Positions 13,992 through 15,810 of a stretch of 15,810 nucleotides of DNA are shown in pieces. The notes beneath the pieces were generated by a model, which saw only the letters and a list, made by a program, of their open reading frames with translations, was not told the DNA's origin and made no database searches. Source of the stretch: DASUUR01 sp036373975 (lineage in GTDB: Bacteria; Patescibacteriota; Saccharimonadia; Saccharimonadales; Saccharimonadaceae); contig DASUUR010000022.1 of the NCBI GenBank assembly GCA_036373975.1, positions 1-15,810 on the forward strand, read 5' to 3'. The number at the start of each line of letters is the position of its first letter. The stretch's first letter is position 1. The translations under genes were made by a program, and so were the position numbers.

Positions 13992-15810
13992 TTATGCAAC
14001 CTCCTTGTTCTCATTTTCCATCTCATCTGCATCGCGAATCGCCATGCCGTCACCTAAGTCAATTTCACCATATTCGTCAACTTCATCAGCTGCGCTGACA
14101 TCGAGAGGTCGTACATCCTCGGCTTGCACGGTTACCTGTTGTGCATCGTTGACACTACTCTCAAGTACTTGCTCGGCATCGATGATCTCGTCTTCACTCT
14201 GGTCAAGCAAGTCAACGCGAAGTCCAAGACCCTGAAGTTCCTTCACGAGCACATTAAAGCTCTCGGGAACCTTAGGACCGGTAATTGGTTCGTCTTTAAT
14301 GATTGATTCGTATGCTTTAGCACGTCCGTATACATCGTCGGACTTAATTGTGAGCATCTCCTGCAAAGTAGTTGCGGCACCATATGCTTCAAGTGCCCAT
14401 ACCTCCATCTCACCAAAGCGCTGACCACCATTTTGTGCCTTACCACCGAGTGGCTGCTGGGTCACCATAGTGTATGGCCCAATTGAACGAGCGTGGATCT
14501 TGTCGGCAATCATGTGGTGCAGCTTAATCATGTACATGCTACCAACAGCGGTCTTTTCGTGGAAAGGTTCACCGGTGCGGCCGTCGTAGAGCTGCATCTT
14601 ACCGTCTTCAGGAAGGTTAGCTTTTTTGAGCTCTTCAACGATTGCATCGCTAGGAACCCCATTGAAAGGTGGTGTTGCAACTTTGTAGCCCAATGCCCGG
14701 GCAGCCATGCCAAGGTGCACCTCAAAGAGCTGACCAAGGTTCATACGTGAAGGCACGCCCATTGGGTTTAAGAGGACGTCCACCGGAGTACCGTCTTCGA
14801 GGAAAGGCATGTCAGCCTCTGGTAGAATACGTGCGACAACGCCCTTGTTACCGTGACGTCCAGCAAGCTTGTCGCCGACAGAGATCTTACGCATTTGAGC
14901 AACAAAGATCTGAATTTGCATAAGTACACCAGCTTTCAGCTCGTGGCCCTTTTCGCGGCTGAAGACTTTGACGCCAACTACCTTACCGTGCTTACCATTA
15001 CTCATGCGCTGCGACGTATCGCGGACATCTTTAGCTTTTTCACCAAAGATAGCGCGCAAGAGACGCTCTTCAGAGCTGAGCTCCTGCTCACCTTTTGGCG
15101 TAATTTTACCAACGAGCACATCACCAGCTTTTACTTCTGAACCTACCTGCACGATGCCGTTTTCGTCAAGGTGACGAAGGCTTTCTTCGCTCACGTTCGG
15201 GATATCGCGCGTAACAATTTCAGGGCCAAGCTTAGTTTCACGAACTTCAACCATGAAGTCGTTAATGTTAATGCTGGTCAAGTCATCTTCTTTGACAATG
15301 CGTTGGCTTAAGATAATCGCGTCGTCCATGTTGTAGCCGCCCCATGGCATGTAGGCTACGAGTAGGTCACGGCCAAGCGCGAGCTCGCCGTCGGCGATTG
15401 AAGCACCTTCAATAAGCACGTCGCCCTTCTTGACCTTCTGGCCTCGGAGTACGACAACTTTTTGGTTAATGCTGCGATCGTCGTTACTTTGCTGGAAGTG
15501 GATCGGCACATAGTTCTTTACGCCATCAGCGTATTTCACCTGAACCATATCAGCATCAGCACGAACAACTTCACCTGCACCTTCGGCGACAACCAACTGG
15601 CTAGTGTTGCGGGCAATCTCAGCCTCAATACCAGTACCCACGATTGGGCTTTGTGGTCGCAATAGCGGCACGGCCTGCTTCTGCATGTTTGAACCGGTCA
15701 AGTTACGGTCAACGCGGTTCTTCTCGACAAATGGAATAAGGGCCGCAGTTGTACCAAGGATCTGTTTTTTAGCAGCATCGTAGAAAGTTACTTCTGTTGC
15801 TTCAGCCTCT
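13992..15810 (-). CDS. rpoB: RNA polymerase beta subunit, partial (N-terminus outside window)
   Basis: C-terminal half of beta, about 606 codons in the window. The reading frame is open to base 15810 and encodes LIPFVEKNRVDRNLTGSNMQ before the TTG at 15701, so that TTG is not the start. Seen in order: SNMQKQAVPLL, YNMDDAIILS, KLGPE.VTRDIPNVSE, the active-site GDKLAGRHGNKGVV, GVPSRMNLGQLFE, and the switch/clamp region VTQQPLGGKAQNGGQRFGEMEVWALEAYGA, then an acidic tail of about 75 residues as in Gram-positive beta subunits. The usual YNxED is YNMDD, so the Glu next to the catalytic centre (E. coli Glu813) is Asp. It overlaps nothing and is three bases from rpoC. Confidence 0.98.
   Translation of the reverse strand, partial: EAEATEVTFYDAAKKQILGTTAALIPFVEKNRVDRNLTGSNMQKQAVPLLRPQSPIVGTGIEAEIARNTSQLVVAEGAGEVVRADADMVQVKYADGVKNYVPIHFQQSNDDRSINQKVVVLRGQKVKKGDVLIEGASIADGELALGRDLLVAYMPWGGYNMDDAIILSQRIVKEDDLTSININDFMVEVRETKLGPEIVTRDIPNVSEESLRHLDENGIVQVGSEVKAGDVLVGKITPKGEQELSSEERLLRAIFGEKAKDVRDTSQRMSNGKHGKVVGVKVFSREKGHELKAGVLMQIQIFVAQMRKISVGDKLAGRHGNKGVVARILPEADMPFLEDGTPVDVLLNPMGVPSRMNLGQLFEVHLGMAARALGYKVATPPFNGVPSDAIVEELKKANLPEDGKMQLYDGRTGEPFHEKTAVGSMYMIKLHHMIADKIHARSIGPYTMVTQQPLGGKAQNGGQRFGEMEVWALEAYGAATTLQEMLTIKSDDVYGRAKAYESIIKDEPITGPKVPESFNVLVKELQGLGLRVDLLDQSEDEIIDAEQVLESSVNDAQQVTVQAEDVRPLDVSAADEVDEYGEIDLGDGMAIRDADEMENENKEVA

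Noticed and set aside
15699..15701. TTG at 15701 as a start codon of rpoB
   Set aside because: The frame stays open to the window edge and encodes conserved beta sequence upstream of it, so the gene is cut by the window, not short.

Overview
The window looks like a chromosomal segment of a small-genome Gram-positive-like bacterium, most likely a member of Candidatus Saccharibacteria (TM7) or a related Patescibacteria/CPR lineage. The reasons are the Gram-positive-type RpsL and RpoB, a DUF3152-type secreted metalloprotease, tiny surface-type proteins (one with a twin-arginine signal, one with an LGNTG-type C-terminal anchor), very tight spacing and a standard genetic code (TGA is used as a stop). 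The lineage is inferred from protein style and gene order; no search was run.

Almost everything is on the minus strand, so transcription runs from high to low coordinates: rpoB (C-terminal part) - rpoC - terminator - promoter - rpsL - rpsG - fusA - terminator - [a 78-codon plus-strand gene divergent from a 68-codon minus-strand gene] - promoter - tuf - terminator - promoter - rpsJ - terminator - promoter - three accessory genes (membrane protein, DUF3152 metalloprotease, anchored helical protein) - promoter and structured leader - rplC - rplD - rplW - rplB - rpsS (cut by the window edge). This is the classical rpoBC/str/S10 order, but cut into separate transcription units by strong hairpin terminators and near-consensus promoters. 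Accessory surface-type genes sit at two junctions: fusA/tuf and rpsJ/rplC.

The core genes form one functional set: RNA polymerase subunits, ribosomal proteins and both elongation GTPases. Two core proteins have lost residues that are usually treated as invariant. RpoC has no cysteine at any of the eight ligand positions of its two structural zinc sites, although the flanking sequence aligns without gaps. EF-G carries NKIN instead of NKxD in its G4 motif, and its G5 motif also departs from the usual SA form; EF-Tu beside it is canonical in both. These are the most unusual signals in the window.

Regulatory findings: a near-consensus promoter (TTGACA, 18 bp, TAGAAT) and an 11-bp-stem hairpin precede rplC, which would restore the S10-type regulatory leader downstream of the inserted genes. 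The tuf promoter is wrapped in a 10-bp inverted repeat, and the accessory operon seems to start on a leaderless or nearly leaderless mRNA. No RNA genes, insertion sequences, CRISPR arrays or phage genes were seen, and no gene-free stretch exceeds about 225 bases.
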